Positions 48,843 through 59,809 of a stretch of DNA of 64,000 nt are shown in pieces. The DNA is from an uncultured beta proteobacterium. Lineage in GTDB: Bacteria; Pseudomonadota; Gammaproteobacteria; Burkholderiales; Burkholderiaceae_C. Numbering within the stretch: position 1 is the stretch's first letter; each line of letters opens with the position of its first letter. The position numbers were made by a program, and so were the translations under genes. The DNA is taken from assembly GCA_903938815.1 (NCBI GenBank), contig CAJAES010000031.1, positions 1 to 64,000 of the forward strand. The letters are read 5' to 3'. The notes below the pieces were generated by a model that was not told the DNA's origin, searched no databases, and saw only the letters and a program-made list of their open reading frames with translations.

Positions 48843-49985
48843 CTATTGCTGCTCGAGCAGTCGCGGCGGGTAGGTGTCCCAGCCCTGGCAGCCGGGGCAC
48901 TGCCAGAAGTAGTGGTGCGCCTCGAAGCCGCAGGCCGCGCAGCGGTAGCGCTGCAGGGGGCGTGCCGCGCGCTGCACCGCTGCGTGCAGTTGCATCCGCG
49001 TGTCGTCGTGCCAGCGCGTGCTGTCCAGTGCGAGCACGGCCGCAGCGGCGCCGAGGCTGGGGTTCTGGTGGAGGTGGGTGAGAAGGCGCTCCGAAGAGGG
49101 GGCTGCATCCAGCCGGTCCAGGGCCTGCAGCAACTCCAGGCGCGGTTCGCGTTCGTAGGCGGATGTGATCGCGGCCCGTGCAGCCGCTTCCTGGCCGCAG
49201 GCTTGCGCGGCCTGGGCATGGGCGTCCGCGACGAGCGCGAACAGGGCCGCGCTGCGTTCGCGCAGGGCCGTCCAGGCTGCCATGGCGTCCTGCGGGTGGC
49301 CGGCCTGCAACGCCCTCTGCCCGGCGATGAGCAGCGGCCGCGGCGCCTCTGGCGCGGCGTTGCGGGCGTCGGCCAGTGCGGCGTCGGCCACATCGGGCTG
49401 GCCGGCGGTGTCGGCCTCCAGCGCGCGCTCGCAGTGGTAGTGGGCGATACGCGTCGCGAACGAGCCGCTGCCGCGCCGCTGCAGTTCGGCCGCCACTTCC
49501 ACGGCATGCGGCCAGTCGCGCGAGCGCTCGTACAGGGACAGCAACGCCAGGCGCGCCTCGGTGTCGTAGGGGGTGTCCAGCAGGGCGCGCCATGCCGCCT
49601 CGGCGCGGTCGAACAGGCCGGCCTTGGCGAAATCCTGGGCGAGCGCGTGCTGCGCGCGGTCGCGCTCGGGCAGCTTCAGGTCGCCGCGGGAGAGCAGATG
49701 CTGGTGCACGCGCACCGCCCGCTCGAACTCGCCACGGCGCCGGAACAGGTTGCCGAGCGCGAAGTGCAGTTCGGTGGTGTCGGGGTCGTGTTGAACGGCC
49801 TCGATGAAGGCGTCGATGGCCTTGTCCTGCTGTTCGTTGAGCAGCAGGTTCAGGCCCTCGAAATAGGCGCGTGGCGCGTCGCGCCGATCACGCTTGAGCT
49901 GGCGCAGGTCGAGCCGCGATGCGAGCCAGCCGAGCACGAAGGCCACGGGCAGCCCGATCAGCAGCCACTGCAGGTCGAAGTCCAT
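48843..49985 (-). CDS. lapB: Lipopolysaccharide assembly protein LapB
   Basis: A 380-residue inner-membrane-anchored TPR protein that with FtsH controls LpxC turnover and so LPS amount. The N-terminal anchor is LQWLLIGLPVAFVLGWLAS, followed by about nine TPR-like helix pairs (residues 40-335), and a C-terminal rubredoxin-type knuckle CAACGFE...CPGC. The ATG at 49985 overlaps the lapA stop by one base (TGATG). It is the usual neighbour of lapA, ihfB and rpsA in this order. Confidence 0.95.
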   Translation of the reverse strand: MDFDLQWLLIGLPVAFVLGWLASRLDLRQLKRDRRDAPRAYFEGLNLLLNEQQDKAIDAFIEAVQHDPDTTELHFALGNLFRRRGEFERAVRVHQHLLSRGDLKLPERDRAQHALAQDFAKAGLFDRAEAAWRALLDTPYDTEARLALLSLYERSRDWPHAVEVAAELQRRGSGSFATRIAHYHCERALEADTAGQPDVADAALADARNAAPEAPRPLLIAGQRALQAGHPQDAMAAWTALRERSAALFALVADAHAQAAQACGQEAAARAAITSAYEREPRLELLQALDRLDAAPSSERLLTHLHQNPSLGAAAAVLALDSTRWHDDTRMQLHAAVQRAARPLQRYRCAACGFEAHHYFWQCPGCQGWDTYPPRLLEQQ

Positions 49986-50299
49986 CAGAGCACTTCGCGC
50001 GGGGGCTCGACGCCGAAGCCCGAGGGCGGGCCACCGTTGGCGGCCGGCGTCACGGGGGCCGGCGGTGGCGCTGCCAGCGCCTGGCGCGCGACACGGCGCT
50101 GGCGCCACCAGCTGGGAACCATCGCGAGCACGCCCACCGCGCAGCCGATGCCGAAGGCGATCAGCACGACGATGACGAGCGGCGCCCCCCAGTCGATGCC
50201 GAAGAACCAGTGCACGACCACGGTCTGCTGGTTGTTCAGCGCGAAAGCGAAGAGAGCGAAGAAGACAAAGGCTCGCAGGAGCCAGACGAAAGCACGCAT
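49985..50299 (-). CDS. lapA: Lipopolysaccharide assembly protein LapA domain (DUF1049)
   Basis: A 104-residue inner-membrane protein with two hydrophobic segments (residues 5-22 and 38-60) and a proline-rich C-terminal tail. The family hallmark ALNNQQTVVVHWFFG sits between them. It works with LapB in LPS regulation. Stop and start overlap with lapB as TGATG. A strong terminator upstream separates it from ihfB. Confidence 0.93.
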   Translation of the reverse strand: MRAFVWLLRAFVFFALFAFALNNQQTVVVHWFFGIDWGAPLVIVVLIAFGIGCAVGVLAMVPSWWRQRRVARQALAAPPPAPVTPAANGGPPSGFGVEPPREVL

Positions 50300-50323
50300 G
50301 CGGCCTCGATTGTAGGAGCCGGA

Positions 50324-50350
50324 AATACAAACGGGGCCCGAAGGCCCCGT
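50324..50350 (-). terminator. Intrinsic terminator after ihfB
   Basis: On the minus strand ACGGGGCC-TTCG-GGCCCCGT, directly after the ihfB stop, followed by TTTGTATTT. The stem has eight pairs with a stable UUCG-type loop. Confidence 0.88.
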
Positions 50351-50351
50351 C

Positions 50352-50669
50352 TCAATCAGCAGCAGTGGCGCTGTCTGGCGGCTCCACCGTGCGGGCGTCC
50401 ACCGCCTCGCGCAGCGCCTTGCCGGGCTTGAAGTGCGGCACCAGCTTCTCCGGGATCGTCACCTGCTCGCCGCTGCGGGGATTGCGCCCCACGCGCGGCG
50501 GCCGGCGATTGATCGAGAAGCTGCCGAAGCCGCGGATCTCGATGCGGTGCCCGCGCGCGAGCGCGTCGGACATCGCATCCAGGATCGTCTTCACCGCGAA
50601 CTCGGTGTCGCGCTGCGTGAGCTGGCCGAATCGCTCGGCCAGCTTGTTCACGAGGTCGGATCGCGTCAT
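50352..50669 (-). CDS. ihfB: Integration host factor subunit beta
   Basis: A 105-residue DNA-bending protein of the HU/IHF family. [14 protein letters not shown] starts helix 1; [26 protein letters not shown] is the beta-arm with the Arg-Asn-Pro tip that inserts into the minor groove. It acts as a dimer with IhfA in replication, recombination and transcription. The gene follows rpsA by 24 bases, its conserved position, and ends in an intrinsic terminator. Confidence 0.97.
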   Translation of the reverse strand: MTRSDLVNKLAERFGQLTQRDTEFAVKTILDAMSDALARGHRIEIRGFGSFSINRRPPRVGRNPRSGEQVTIPEKLVPHFKPGKALREAVDARTVEPPDSATAAD

Positions 50670-50693
50670 GCCGCTGTACCGCCGGCCTTGCGC

Positions 50694-52412
50694 TTACTCG
50701 CCGCGGTTGTCCAGCTTGGCGCGCAGCAGGGCGCCCAGGCTGGTCGTGCCGGCGGTTTCGCGCTCGTTCGACTGGTTCAGGCGCTGCATGGCTTCCTGCT
50801 GGTCGGCGTTGTCCTTGGCCTTGATGGACAGCTGGATGTTGCGCGTCTTGCGGTCGACGTTGATGATCATCACGGAGACGTCATCGCCTTCCTTCAGGAC
50901 GTTGCGCGCGTCTTCCACGCGGTCACGGCTGATCTCGGAGGCGCGCAGGTAGCCCGTCACGTCTTCGTTCAGCTGGATCTCGGCGCCACGCGAGTCCACC
51001 GTCTTGACCTTGCCGGCGATGATGGCGCCGCGGTCGTTCAGGGTCGTGAAGCTGGTGAACGGGTCGGTGTCCAGCTGCTTGATGCCCAGGCTGATGCGCT
51101 CGCGCTCGACGTCGACGGCCAGAACGATGGCTTCGACTTCCTGGCCCTTCTTGTAGTTGCGCACCGCGCTCTCGCCCGGCTCGTTCCAGGAGAGGTCGGA
51201 CAGGTGCACCAGGCCGTCGATGCCGGAGGCCAGGCCAACGAACACGCCGAAGTCGGTGATCGACTTGACGGGGCCCTTGACGCGGTCGCCACGGGTGACG
51301 GTGGTCGCGAACTCTTCCCAGGGGTTGGGCATGCACTGCTTCATGCCCAGGCTGATGCGGCGCTTGTCCTCGTCGATCTCGAGCACCATGACCTCGACCT
51401 CGTCGCCCAGCGCAACGACCTTGGCCGGTGCGACGTTCTTGTTGGTCCAGTCCATTTCGGAGACGTGCACCAGGCCTTCGATGCCCGGCTCGATCTCGAC
51501 GAACGCGCCGTAGTCGGCGATGTTGGTGATCTTGCCGAACAGGCGCGTGCCGGTGGGGTAGCGGCGAGCCACGCCCATCCACGGGTCGTCGCCCAGTTGC
51601 TTGATGCCCAGGCTGACCCGGCTCTTCTCGGCGTCGAACTTCAGGACCTTGGCGGTCAGTTCCTGGCCGACCTGAACGACTTCGCTCGGGTGGCGGACAC
51701 GGCGCCAGGCCATGTCGGTGATGTGCAGCAGGCCGTCGATGCCGCCGAGGTCGACGAACGCACCGTATTCGGTGATGTTCTTGACCACGCCGTTGACGAT
51801 GGCGCCTTCATGCAGCGTCTCGAGCAGCTTCGCGCGCTCTTCGCCCATCGAGGCCTCGACCACGGCACGGCGCGACAGCACGACGTTGTTGCGCTTGCGA
51901 TCGAGCTTGATGACCTTGAATTCCATGGTCTTGCCCTCGTACGGCGTCATGTCCTTGACAGGACGCGTATCGAGGAGCGAGCCGGGCAGGAAGGCACGGA
52001 TGCCGTTCACGAGGACGGTCAGGCCGCCCTTGACCTTGCCGGAGACCGTGCCGGTGACGAACTCGCCGGAGTCCAGGGCGTTCTCGAGCGACATCCAGGA
52101 CGCGAGGCGCTTGGCCTTGTCGCGCGACAGGATGGTGTCGCCGTAGCCGTTCTCGACGGCCTCGACGCAGACGGAGACGAAGTCGCCGACCTGGACTTCA
52201 AGCTCGCCCTGGTCGTTCTTGAATTCCTCGACCGGGACGTAGGCCTCGCTCTTCAGGCCGGCGTTGACCACCACGTGGTTGAAGTCGATGCGGACCACCT
52301 CGGCGGAGATGACCTCGCCGACGCGCATGTCGGCGGACTTCAGTGATTCTTCAAACAGCGCGGCAAAGGATTCGCCGCCGCCGAACGTGGTGGCAGATTG
52401 GGTTTGGGGCAT
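50694..52412 (-). CDS. rpsA: 30S ribosomal protein S1
   Basis: A 572-residue protein with six S1 RNA-binding repeats, of normal beta-proteobacterial length. It begins [24 protein letters not shown]; repeat motifs such as [41 protein letters not shown] and [21 protein letters not shown] mark repeats 3-5. S1 binds mRNA leaders and brings them to the 30S subunit. The 117-base gap to aroA-cmk presumably holds its own promoter and the leader used for autoregulation; I see no terminator there. Confidence 0.98.
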   Translation of the reverse strand: MPQTQSATTFGGGESFAALFEESLKSADMRVGEVISAEVVRIDFNHVVVNAGLKSEAYVPVEEFKNDQGELEVQVGDFVSVCVEAVENGYGDTILSRDKAKRLASWMSLENALDSGEFVTGTVSGKVKGGLTVLVNGIRAFLPGSLLDTRPVKDMTPYEGKTMEFKVIKLDRKRNNVVLSRRAVVEASMGEERAKLLETLHEGAIVNGVVKNITEYGAFVDLGGIDGLLHITDMAWRRVRHPSEVVQVGQELTAKVLKFDAEKSRVSLGIKQLGDDPWMGVARRYPTGTRLFGKITNIADYGAFVEIEPGIEGLVHVSEMDWTNKNVAPAKVVALGDEVEVMVLEIDEDKRRISLGMKQCMPNPWEEFATTVTRGDRVKGPVKSITDFGVFVGLASGIDGLVHLSDLSWNEPGESAVRNYKKGQEVEAIVLAVDVERERISLGIKQLDTDPFTSFTTLNDRGAIIAGKVKTVDSRGAEIQLNEDVTGYLRASEISRDRVEDARNVLKEGDDVSVMIINVDRKTRNIQLSIKAKDNADQQEAMQRLNQSNERETAGTTSLGALLRAKLDNRGE

Positions 52413-52529
52413 CGTGTTTCCTGGGGCCCGGCGCGCAGGTGGATTCAGCGCGGAGGGCCGGTGTGCAACAGCCGTTGCGGGGTTAGGTTTCAGATCGCAC
52501 CACGCGGGGAGCGCGGTGCACCGGCTTCT

Positions 52530-54554
52530 TCAGCCCTTCGGATGGCGTTCAACCGCCTCGAAGGGCCTGCGCGCTGCCCACCAAGCCAGCACCCGTTCGA
52601 CCGATTCCTCGATCGAGAGTGCTGAGTTGTCGAGCAGCAGCGCATCCTGCGCCGGCTTCAAGGGCGCGACCAACCGGGAACTGTCCCGCAGGTCGCGCGC
52701 CTCCAAATCGGCGCGAAGACTGTCGATATTAGAGGGAAATCCCTTCGAAATCAACTGCTTATGACGCCGCGCGGCGCGTTCGCCCGCACTCGCCGTCAGG
52801 AAGACCTTCAGCTCGGCGTCCGGAAACACCACCGTGCCCATGTCGCGACCGTCGGCCACGAGCCCCGGCGCCCGGCGGAAGGCCAGCTGCAGCCCGTGCA
52901 GCGCCTCGCGCACGGCGGGCAGGGACGAAACACGCGAGGCCATCATGCCGGCCTGTTCCTCGCGCAGCGTGTCGGTCACTTCCCTGCCGCGCAGCCAGGT
53001 GCGGCCGCCGTCGAAGCGCAGATCCAGCGTGGCGGCGATGCGGGCCACGGCCGCCTCATCGTCGGGCGACACGCCGTCTTCCAGCGCCGCGAGCCCGGTG
53101 GCGCGGTAGAGCGCGCCGGAATCCAGCAGGTGGTAACCGAGCGCGGCGGCGAGTTCTGCCGCCAGGGTGCCCTTGCCGGAAGCCGTGGGCCCGTCCACGG
53201 TGATCACGGGCACCGATTCGGGCCGGGCATGGGCCACGCCCAGCAGCGCGTCGAAGTACTCCGGGAAGGTCTTGGCAACGCAGTCGGGTTCAAGGATGCG
53301 CACCGGCACCCCGGCCGGGTTGAAGGCCGCCAGCGACAGACACATCGCCATGCGGTGGTCGTCGTAGGTGCGGATGGCGGCCGCCTGCCAGGTGACGGGC
53401 GGCGTGACCTCGATGAAGTCGGCGCCCTCGGTGACCGTCGCCCCGACCCGGCGCAGCTCGGCGGCCATGGCCGCGATGCGGTCGGTTTCCTTCACGCGCC
53501 AGCTGGCGATGTTGGTCAGTCGCGTGGTGCCATCGGCGTAGAGCGCCATCACCGCCAGCGTCATCGCGGCGTCGGGGATGTGGTTGCAGTCCAGTGTCAG
53601 CGCCTGCAGGGGCCAGCGCCCGCGGTGCACGCTGAGCCAGCCCGGCCCGCCGCGAACGTCGGCGCCCATGGCCTGCGCGGCCTCCACGAAGCGGATATCG
53701 CCCTGGATCGAATCCAGGCCCACGCCCTCGATGCGCACCGGCGCGCCGCCGTCCGCCGCGATGGCGCCGAGCGCGATGAAGTAGGAGGCCGAGGACGCGT
53801 CGCCCTCGACATGGATGTCGCCGGGCGTGCGGTAGCGGCTGCCGGCGGGCAGCGTGAAGCTGCGCCAGGCATCGCGCCGAACCTCGATGCCGAACCGCGC
53901 CAGGAGGTTCAGCGTGATCTCGATGTAGGGCTTGGAGATGAGTTCCCCCTCCACCTCGATGACGACATCGGCCGCCTGCGCCACCAGCGGCAGCGCCAGC
54001 AGCAGCGCCGTCAGGAACTGGCTGGAGACATCCCCGCGCACCCGGATCGCGCGCCCGGTGGCGAGCCGCCCGCCGGCCTGGCCGCTCAGGCGCAGCGGCG
54101 GGTAGCCCGGCGTGCCGAGGTCGGTGATGGTGCAGCCCAGCGGGCGCAGCGCGTCGACGAGGTCGCCGATCGGGCGCTCGTGCATGCGCGGCACGCCCGA
54201 GAGCTCGAACACCCCGCCCTGCGTGGCCGCCAGAACCGCCAGCGCCGCCGTGAGAGGCCGCATGGCGGTGCCCGCGTTGCCGAGGAACAGCTTCGCCTCG
54301 TGCACGCGCAGTTGCCCGCCGATGCCCGTGACGTGCAGCACGCGCCCCTGTTCCTGCAGCGTGCAGCCCAGCGCGCGCAGGGCGTCCAGCATCACGCGCG
54401 TGTCGTCGGAGTCGAGCAGGTCATGCACCCGCGTCGTGCCTTCGGCCAGGCCGGCCAGCAGCAGCACGCGGTTCGATATGCTCTTGGAGCCGGGCAGCCG
54501 CACGGTGCCCGATGCCCCCGCCAGCGGCGGCAGGTCGAGGAATGCCTTGACCAT
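52530..54554 (-). CDS. aroA-cmk: Bifunctional EPSP synthase / cytidylate kinase
   Basis: A 674-residue fusion. Residues 1-440 are 3-phosphoshikimate 1-carboxyvinyltransferase, with [33 protein letters not shown] and a DHRMAMC near the end. Residues about 450-674 are cytidylate kinase, with the P-loop [11 protein letters not shown], the CMP-binding LDSGALYRA, and RDMGTVVFP. The first half makes EPSP for chorismate; the second phosphorylates CMP and dCMP. The fusion is known from Burkholderiales. The start overlaps the tyrA stop by one base (TGATG). Confidence 0.97.
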   Translation of the reverse strand: MVKAFLDLPPLAGASGTVRLPGSKSISNRVLLLAGLAEGTTRVHDLLDSDDTRVMLDALRALGCTLQEQGRVLHVTGIGGQLRVHEAKLFLGNAGTAMRPLTAALAVLAATQGGVFELSGVPRMHERPIGDLVDALRPLGCTITDLGTPGYPPLRLSGQAGGRLATGRAIRVRGDVSSQFLTALLLALPLVAQAADVVIEVEGELISKPYIEITLNLLARFGIEVRRDAWRSFTLPAGSRYRTPGDIHVEGDASSASYFIALGAIAADGGAPVRIEGVGLDSIQGDIRFVEAAQAMGADVRGGPGWLSVHRGRWPLQALTLDCNHIPDAAMTLAVMALYADGTTRLTNIASWRVKETDRIAAMAAELRRVGATVTEGADFIEVTPPVTWQAAAIRTYDDHRMAMCLSLAAFNPAGVPVRILEPDCVAKTFPEYFDALLGVAHARPESVPVITVDGPTASGKGTLAAELAAALGYHLLDSGALYRATGLAALEDGVSPDDEAAVARIAATLDLRFDGGRTWLRGREVTDTLREEQAGMMASRVSSLPAVREALHGLQLAFRRAPGLVADGRDMGTVVFPDAELKVFLTASAGERAARRHKQLISKGFPSNIDSLRADLEARDLRDSSRLVAPLKPAQDALLLDNSALSIEESVERVLAWWAARRPFEAVERHPKG

Positions 54555-55489
54555 CAGGTTCCCCGGCTGTTGCCGGTGCCGCCAGCCGAACCGCCTGCGG
54601 TTCCACCCCCCGGCGTGCCGCCGCGCCCGCCGCCGAGCTGCCAGCCCGTGCGGCCTTCGGAGGCCGTGCGGATCAGGTCTTCCAGCGCATCCGCGTTGCC
54701 CGACTTGATGACGAGCTCCAGTGCGTCCAGCGTGTGGCGGAATCGCTGCGACTGCTTCAGCAGCTCTTCCCGGTTGGCGATGAGGATGTCGCGCCAGATC
54801 GACGGGTCACTGGCCGCGATGCGCGTGAAATCACGAAAGCCAGGGCCGGCGAGCGACAGGAAATCCTTGCCGGCCGGCTGGTGCGTGACCGCGCTGAAGT
54901 AGGCAAAGGCCAGCAGGTGCGGCAGGTGGCTCACGGCGGCGAAGGCGGCGTCGTGGTTCTCCGGCGACATCTTCAGCACCTGAGAGCCGATGGCAGACCA
55001 GACATCGGTGGCCTTCTGCACCAGCTCCGGCGCGGTCTGCGGCAGCGGCGTCAGGATGACCTGGCGGCCGCTGTACAGACCCGCGTCGGCATGCTGGATG
55101 CCGGAGACTTCCTTGCCGGCGATGGGGTGCGCCGGCACGAAACTGGGAATGCGCTCGCGCAGCACGCGTCGGGCGGCGTCCACCACGTCGCGCTTGGTGC
55201 TGCCGACATCCATGAAAAGCACCCCTGGCTCCACCAGGTGGCGGATGGCCTTGAAGGTGCCCTCGGTGGCAGCCACCGGCACGGCCAGCAGCACGATGTC
55301 CGACCCCGCCACCGCCAGCAGGGCGGATTCGGCAGCGACATCGATGACGCCCATCTTGCGGGCGCGGTCGGTGGTGGAGGGCGACTTGCTGTAGCCCACC
55401 ACGCGCTTGACGAGGCCGTTGCGCTTGAGGGCCAGGGCGAAGGAGCCGCCCATCAGGCCACAACCGATGACACCGAGCTGGTTGAACAT
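54554..55489 (-). CDS. tyrA: Prephenate dehydrogenase
   Basis: A 311-residue NAD(P)-dependent enzyme that makes 4-hydroxyphenylpyruvate for tyrosine. The Rossmann motif is [12 protein letters not shown], catalytic His residues are in [12 protein letters not shown], and [10 protein letters not shown] is also conserved. The last 25 residues are a Gly/Thr/Ser-rich tail not part of the enzyme fold. It lacks a chorismate-mutase or ACT domain. It lies between pheA and aroA-cmk, 18 bases after the former. Confidence 0.96.
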   Translation of the reverse strand: MFNQLGVIGCGLMGGSFALALKRNGLVKRVVGYSKSPSTTDRARKMGVIDVAAESALLAVAGSDIVLLAVPVAATEGTFKAIRHLVEPGVLFMDVGSTKRDVVDAARRVLRERIPSFVPAHPIAGKEVSGIQHADAGLYSGRQVILTPLPQTAPELVQKATDVWSAIGSQVLKMSPENHDAAFAAVSHLPHLLAFAYFSAVTHQPAGKDFLSLAGPGFRDFTRIAASDPSIWRDILIANREELLKQSQRFRHTLDALELVIKSGNADALEDLIRTASEGRTGWQLGGGRGGTPGGGTAGGSAGGTGNSRGT

Positions 55490-55507
55490 GGGTACTGCCG
55501 AAGCCTG

Positions 55508-56611
55508 TCAGTGAACGTCGACCGGGTACGCGCCCAGCACCTTGAAGAAGGCACAGGCCTCGCGCAGGGCCGTGAGCGCGGCGCCCACCTCGGCGTTGTC
55601 CGGGTGGCCTTCGAGATCGATGTAGAAGTAGTACTCCCACTGGCCGGATCGGGCCGGGCGGGATTCGAAACGCATCATCGACACGCCGTGGTTCTTCAGG
55701 GGCACGAGCAGATCGTGGACCGCCCCGGGCCGGTTGGTCACCGACACCACCAGGCTCGTGCAATCGTGCCCCGACGGCTTGGGCGCCGGGTGGCGCTTCG
55801 GGTCGGTGACGATCGCGAAGCGCGTGCGGTTGTGCGGGTCGTCCTGGATGGCCGGCGCCACGCAGTGCAGGCCGTATTCGCTGCCGGCACGCACGCTCGC
55901 GATGGCGGCGTGGGATGCGTCCAGGGCCGCCAGGCGCGCGCCCTCGGCGTTGCTGGCCACAGGCCGGCGTTCGGCGTTCGGCAGGTGGATGCCCAGCCAT
56001 TCGTGGCACTGGGCCAGAGCCTGCGGGTGCGCCATCACGACGCGCACGCCTTCCAGCGCGTTCTCGCGTCGCAGCAGGTTGTGCCGCACGAAGAGGCTGG
56101 TCTCGCCGATGATGGCCAGCGGCGTGTGCAGGAACAGGTCGAGCGTGCGCCCGACGCCGCCTTCTGTGGAGTTCTCCACCGCCACCACGCCGAAATCGGC
56201 GGCGCCGGCGGCGGTGGTCTTGAAGACCTCGTCGAAGCTCGCGCAGGGCACGCGGACAATGGAGCTTCCGAAGTAGCCCAGCGCCGCTTCCTCGCTGAAG
56301 GTGCCCGCCGGGCCCAGGTAGGCCACGCGCGTGGGCGTCTCCAGCGCGCGGCTGGCCGACATGATCTCGCGCCAGATGGGCGCGATGCTCTCGGTCTTCA
56401 GCGGCCCGGCGTTGCGCCGCTTCAGGCCGTCGATGACCTGCGCCTCACGCTCGGGGCGGAAGACCACCGAGCCTTCGCGCTTCTTGAGTTCGCCCACTTC
56501 CAGCGCGAGCTGGGCGCGGCGGTTGAGCAGCGCCAGCAACTCCGCATCGACCGAGTCGATGCGTTCGCGCAGCGCCTGCAGGGCGGTGTCGGAGACGTTC
56601 GGTCCGGTCAT
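55508..56611 (-). CDS. pheA: Chorismate mutase / prephenate dehydratase (P-protein)
   Basis: A 367-residue bifunctional enzyme for phenylalanine. Residues 1-95 are an AroQ chorismate mutase (LRERIDSVDAELLALLNRRAQLA), 100-275 the prephenate dehydratase (YLGPAGTFSEEAA, VVAVENSTEGGV, TRFAIV), and 285-367 an ACT domain (TSLVVSVTNRPGAVHDLL, RFESRPAR) for feedback by phenylalanine. It follows the DUF2059 gene by seven bases. serC, often found just upstream in related bacteria, is not here. Confidence 0.97.
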   Translation of the reverse strand: MTGPNVSDTALQALRERIDSVDAELLALLNRRAQLALEVGELKKREGSVVFRPEREAQVIDGLKRRNAGPLKTESIAPIWREIMSASRALETPTRVAYLGPAGTFSEEAALGYFGSSIVRVPCASFDEVFKTTAAGAADFGVVAVENSTEGGVGRTLDLFLHTPLAIIGETSLFVRHNLLRRENALEGVRVVMAHPQALAQCHEWLGIHLPNAERRPVASNAEGARLAALDASHAAIASVRAGSEYGLHCVAPAIQDDPHNRTRFAIVTDPKRHPAPKPSGHDCTSLVVSVTNRPGAVHDLLVPLKNHGVSMMRFESRPARSGQWEYYFYIDLEGHPDNAEVGAALTALREACAFFKVLGAYPVDVH

Positions 56612-56618
56612 CTCGCCA

Positions 56619-57188
56619 TCACTTGCCGTTGGCCGAGGCGGGTGCCGAAGCCGGCGGCGTGAGGCCCAGGCGCTTGCCCAGCGTGGCGTCCAGCGCCTTC
56701 AGGCGGGTCTCGACCTGCGGCTTGATTTCCGCCACGAGCTTCTCGCCCAGGGCCTTCTGCATGTCGGGCGCGAGCGTCTGGAACTTGCGCCAGGCGGCCG
56801 ATTCGAAGACCGCCAGCACTTCCTTCAGTTCGGCCTCGGTCATCTTCTCCTCGAGCAGCGGCCCGATGGTGGTGGGGGCCAGGGCTTGTGCCCGCTGCCG
56901 CACGATGGGAAAGGTCTCCTCGACGAACTTGCGCACGTCGGCCTGCACGTCGCGGGCCATGGCTTCGCGCTTGTCGGCCGCCACGCGGTTCTGGATGACG
57001 GGGCCGGCGCGCTGCAGCATCTGCATGGCGGGCTGCTCGACGAGCTGCCGCGCGAGCTGGTCGATGTTGCCTTGCTGCGCCTGCAGGATCTTGGCCACCA
57101 GTTCTTTCTTGGCCGGCGTGCTGGCGGTCTGGGCCGAAGCCAGCGCGGAAACGGCGAGCGCACAGGCCAGCACGGTGAACTTCAACAT
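56619..57188 (-). CDS. DUF2059 exported protein
   Basis: A 189-residue periplasmic protein. Signal peptide LKFTVLACALAVSALASAQ, then an all-helical domain (residues 30-170) with KKELVAKILQAQQGNIDQLARQLVEQP and the family's MTEAELKEVLAVFESAAWRKFQ. The C-terminal tail is Pro/Ala-rich. The function of the family is unknown; members are common next to gyrA in Burkholderiales. The start overlaps the gyrA stop by one base (TGATG), so it is probably translated with gyrA. Confidence 0.9.
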   Translation of the reverse strand: MLKFTVLACALAVSALASAQTASTPAKKELVAKILQAQQGNIDQLARQLVEQPAMQMLQRAGPVIQNRVAADKREAMARDVQADVRKFVEETFPIVRQRAQALAPTTIGPLLEEKMTEAELKEVLAVFESAAWRKFQTLAPDMQKALGEKLVAEIKPQVETRLKALDATLGKRLGLTPPASAPASANGK

Positions 57189-59809
57189 CAGTTGGACTCC
57201 TCGACGGCCGGGGTGGCGTCGTCGTCGTTGGCATCGTTCTCGACGATGCGTTGCAGGCCCGACAGCTTGGAGCCGTCGTCCAGCGCGATCAGCGTGACAC
57301 CCTGCGTCGCGCGGCCCAGTTCGCGGATTTCCGAGACCCGGGTGCGCACGAGCACGCCCTTGTCGGTGATCAGCATGATCTCGTCGGCCGGGCGCACCAG
57401 CGTCGCGGCCACGACGCGGCCGTTGCGCTCGGTCTGCTGGATGGCGATCATGCCCTTCGTGCCGCGGCCGTGGCGGGTGTATTCGACGATCGAGGTGCGC
57501 TTGCCGTAGCCGTTCTCGGTGGCGGTGAGCACGCTCTGCGTCTCGTCCTCGGCCACCAGCATCGCGATGACCTGCTGGCCTTCCTCGAGCGCCATGCCGC
57601 GCACGCCGCGGGCCTGGCGGCCCATGGCGCGTACGTCGTCCTCGTCGAAGCGAACCGCCTTGCCGCCATCGGAGAACAGCATCACGTCGTGGCTGCCGTC
57701 GGTCAGCGCGGCGCCGATGAGGTGGTCGCCCTCGTCGAGGTCCACCGCGATGATGCCGGCCTTGCGCGGGTTGCTGAACTCGTCCAGCGCGGTCTTCTTG
57801 ACCGTGCCCAGCGCCGTGGACATGAAGATGAAGTGGTCGGCCGGGAAGGTGCGGAACTCGCCCGTCAGTGGCAGAACCACGGTGATCTTCTCGCCCGGCT
57901 GCAGCGGGAACATGTTCACGATGGGCTTGCCGCGACTGTTTCGCGAGCCCTGCGGCACTTCCCAGACCTTCAGCCAGTAGACGCGGCCGCGATCGCTGAA
58001 GCACAGGATCCAGTCGTGCGTGTTGGCGATGAAGAGCTGGTCGATCCAGTCGTCTTCCTTGGTCTGCGTGGCCTGCTTGCCGCGCCCGCCGCGCTTCTGG
58101 GCGCGGTATTCGGTCAGGGGCTGGCTCTTCACATAGCCCGTGTGGCTGAGCGTGACCACCATGTCGGTGGGCGTGATCAGGTCCTCGGTGCCGAGTTCCT
58201 GCGCGTTGTGCACGATCTCGCTGCGCCGAGCGCCGACCTTCGTCTGGCCGAACTCCTGGCGCAGGGCCTGGAGCTCGTCGGTGATGATGGTCGCGACCCG
58301 CGACGGCGTGGCCAGGATGTCCAGCAGGTCGGCGATCTGCGCCATGACCTCCTTGTACTCGCCGATGATCTTGTCCTGCTCCAGGCCCGTGAGGCGCTGC
58401 AGGCGCATCTGCAGGATTTCCTGGGCCTGGTCGTCGGACAGGCGGTACAGCCCGTCGGGCTGCATGCCGTAGTGGGCGGGCAGGCCTTCCGGGCGGAAGG
58501 AATCGCGGCCGCCGGGCGCCTGCTCGGCCGTGCGGGAGAGCATCTCGCGCACCAGCGAGCTGTCCCAGCTCTTGCTCATCAGCGCGGCCTTCGCCACCGG
58601 CGGCGTCGGGCTGGTCTTGATGGTCTCGATGAACTCGTCGATGTTGGCCAGCGCCACGGCAAGGCCTTCGAGCACGTGGCCGCGCTCGCGCGCCTTGCGC
58701 AGCTCGAACACCGTGCGCCGCGTGACGACCTCGCGGCGGTGATCCAGGAAGACCTCGATCAGCGTCTTCAGGTTGCACAGGCGGGGCTGGCCGTCGATCA
58801 GGGCCACCATGTTCATGCCGAACGTGTCCTGCAGCTGCGTCTGCTTGTACAGGTTGTTCAGCACCACCTCGGGCACTTCACCGCGCTTGAGCTCGATGAC
58901 CACGCGCATGCCGGACTTGTCGCTCTCGTCCTGGATGTGGCTGATGCCCTCGATCTTCTTCTCGTGGACGAGCTCGGCGATGCGCTCGAGCAGCGTCTTC
59001 TTGTTCACCTGGTAGGGAATCTCGTCGACGATGATCGATTGCCGCGAGCCCTTGTCGATGTCCTCGAAGTGGCACTTCGCGCGCATCACGATCTTGCCGC
59101 GCCCGGTGCGGTAGCCCTCGCGCACGCCGCTCAGGCCGTAGATGATGCCGGCGGTGGGGAAGTCGGGCGCCGGGATGATCTCCATCAACTCGTCGATCGA
59201 GGCTTCCGGGCTCTTCAGCAGGTGCAGGCAGGCGTCCACCACCTCGTTGAGGTTGTGCGGCGGAATGTTGGTGGCCATGCCCACGGCGATGCCGCCCGAG
59301 CCGTTGACCAGCAGGTTGGGCAGCCGCGTCGGCAGCACCAGCGGTTCCCTTTCGGAGCCATCGTAGTTGGGCCCGAAATCGACCGTCTCCTTGTCGATGT
59401 CGGCCAGCATCTCCTGGGCGATCTTGGCGAGGCGGATTTCGGTGTAGCGCATCGCGGCGGCGTTGTCGCCGTCGATGGACCCGAAATTGCCCTGGCCGTC
59501 GACCAGCATGTGGCGCATGCTGAAGTCCTGCGCCATGCGGACGATGGTGTCGTAGACCGACTGGTCACCGTGCGGGTGGTACTTGCCGATGACGTCGCCG
59601 ACGATACGGGCGCTCTTCTTGTACGGCCGGTTCCAGTCGTTGTTGAGTTCGTGCATGGCGAACAGGACACGCCGGTGCACGGGCTTGAGGCCGTCTCGGG
59701 CGTCTGGGAGTGCACGGCCGACGATCACGCTCATGGCGTAATCGAGGTACGAGCGCCGCATCTCCTCTTCGAGGCTGACGGGCAGTGTTTCCTTGGCGAA
59801 CTGGCTCAT
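57188..59809 (-). CDS. gyrA: DNA gyrase subunit A
   Basis: An 873-residue type II topoisomerase subunit. The catalytic Tyr122 is in AMRYTEIRL; the quinolone-determining region reads [10 protein letters not shown], so residue 83 is Gln where E. coli has Ser, while Asp87 is kept. The C-terminal beta-pinwheel starts near residue 530, with the GyrA box at QKRGGRG (about 555-562). A long acidic tail ends in EESN. It works with GyrB to introduce negative supercoils. It is divergent from ompA across 276 bases. Confidence 0.98.
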   Translation of the reverse strand: MSQFAKETLPVSLEEEMRRSYLDYAMSVIVGRALPDARDGLKPVHRRVLFAMHELNNDWNRPYKKSARIVGDVIGKYHPHGDQSVYDTIVRMAQDFSMRHMLVDGQGNFGSIDGDNAAAMRYTEIRLAKIAQEMLADIDKETVDFGPNYDGSEREPLVLPTRLPNLLVNGSGGIAVGMATNIPPHNLNEVVDACLHLLKSPEASIDELMEIIPAPDFPTAGIIYGLSGVREGYRTGRGKIVMRAKCHFEDIDKGSRQSIIVDEIPYQVNKKTLLERIAELVHEKKIEGISHIQDESDKSGMRVVIELKRGEVPEVVLNNLYKQTQLQDTFGMNMVALIDGQPRLCNLKTLIEVFLDHRREVVTRRTVFELRKARERGHVLEGLAVALANIDEFIETIKTSPTPPVAKAALMSKSWDSSLVREMLSRTAEQAPGGRDSFRPEGLPAHYGMQPDGLYRLSDDQAQEILQMRLQRLTGLEQDKIIGEYKEVMAQIADLLDILATPSRVATIITDELQALRQEFGQTKVGARRSEIVHNAQELGTEDLITPTDMVVTLSHTGYVKSQPLTEYRAQKRGGRGKQATQTKEDDWIDQLFIANTHDWILCFSDRGRVYWLKVWEVPQGSRNSRGKPIVNMFPLQPGEKITVVLPLTGEFRTFPADHFIFMSTALGTVKKTALDEFSNPRKAGIIAVDLDEGDHLIGAALTDGSHDVMLFSDGGKAVRFDEDDVRAMGRQARGVRGMALEEGQQVIAMLVAEDETQSVLTATENGYGKRTSIVEYTRHGRGTKGMIAIQQTERNGRVVAATLVRPADEIMLITDKGVLVRTRVSEIRELGRATQGVTLIALDDGSKLSGLQRIVENDANDDDATPAVEESN

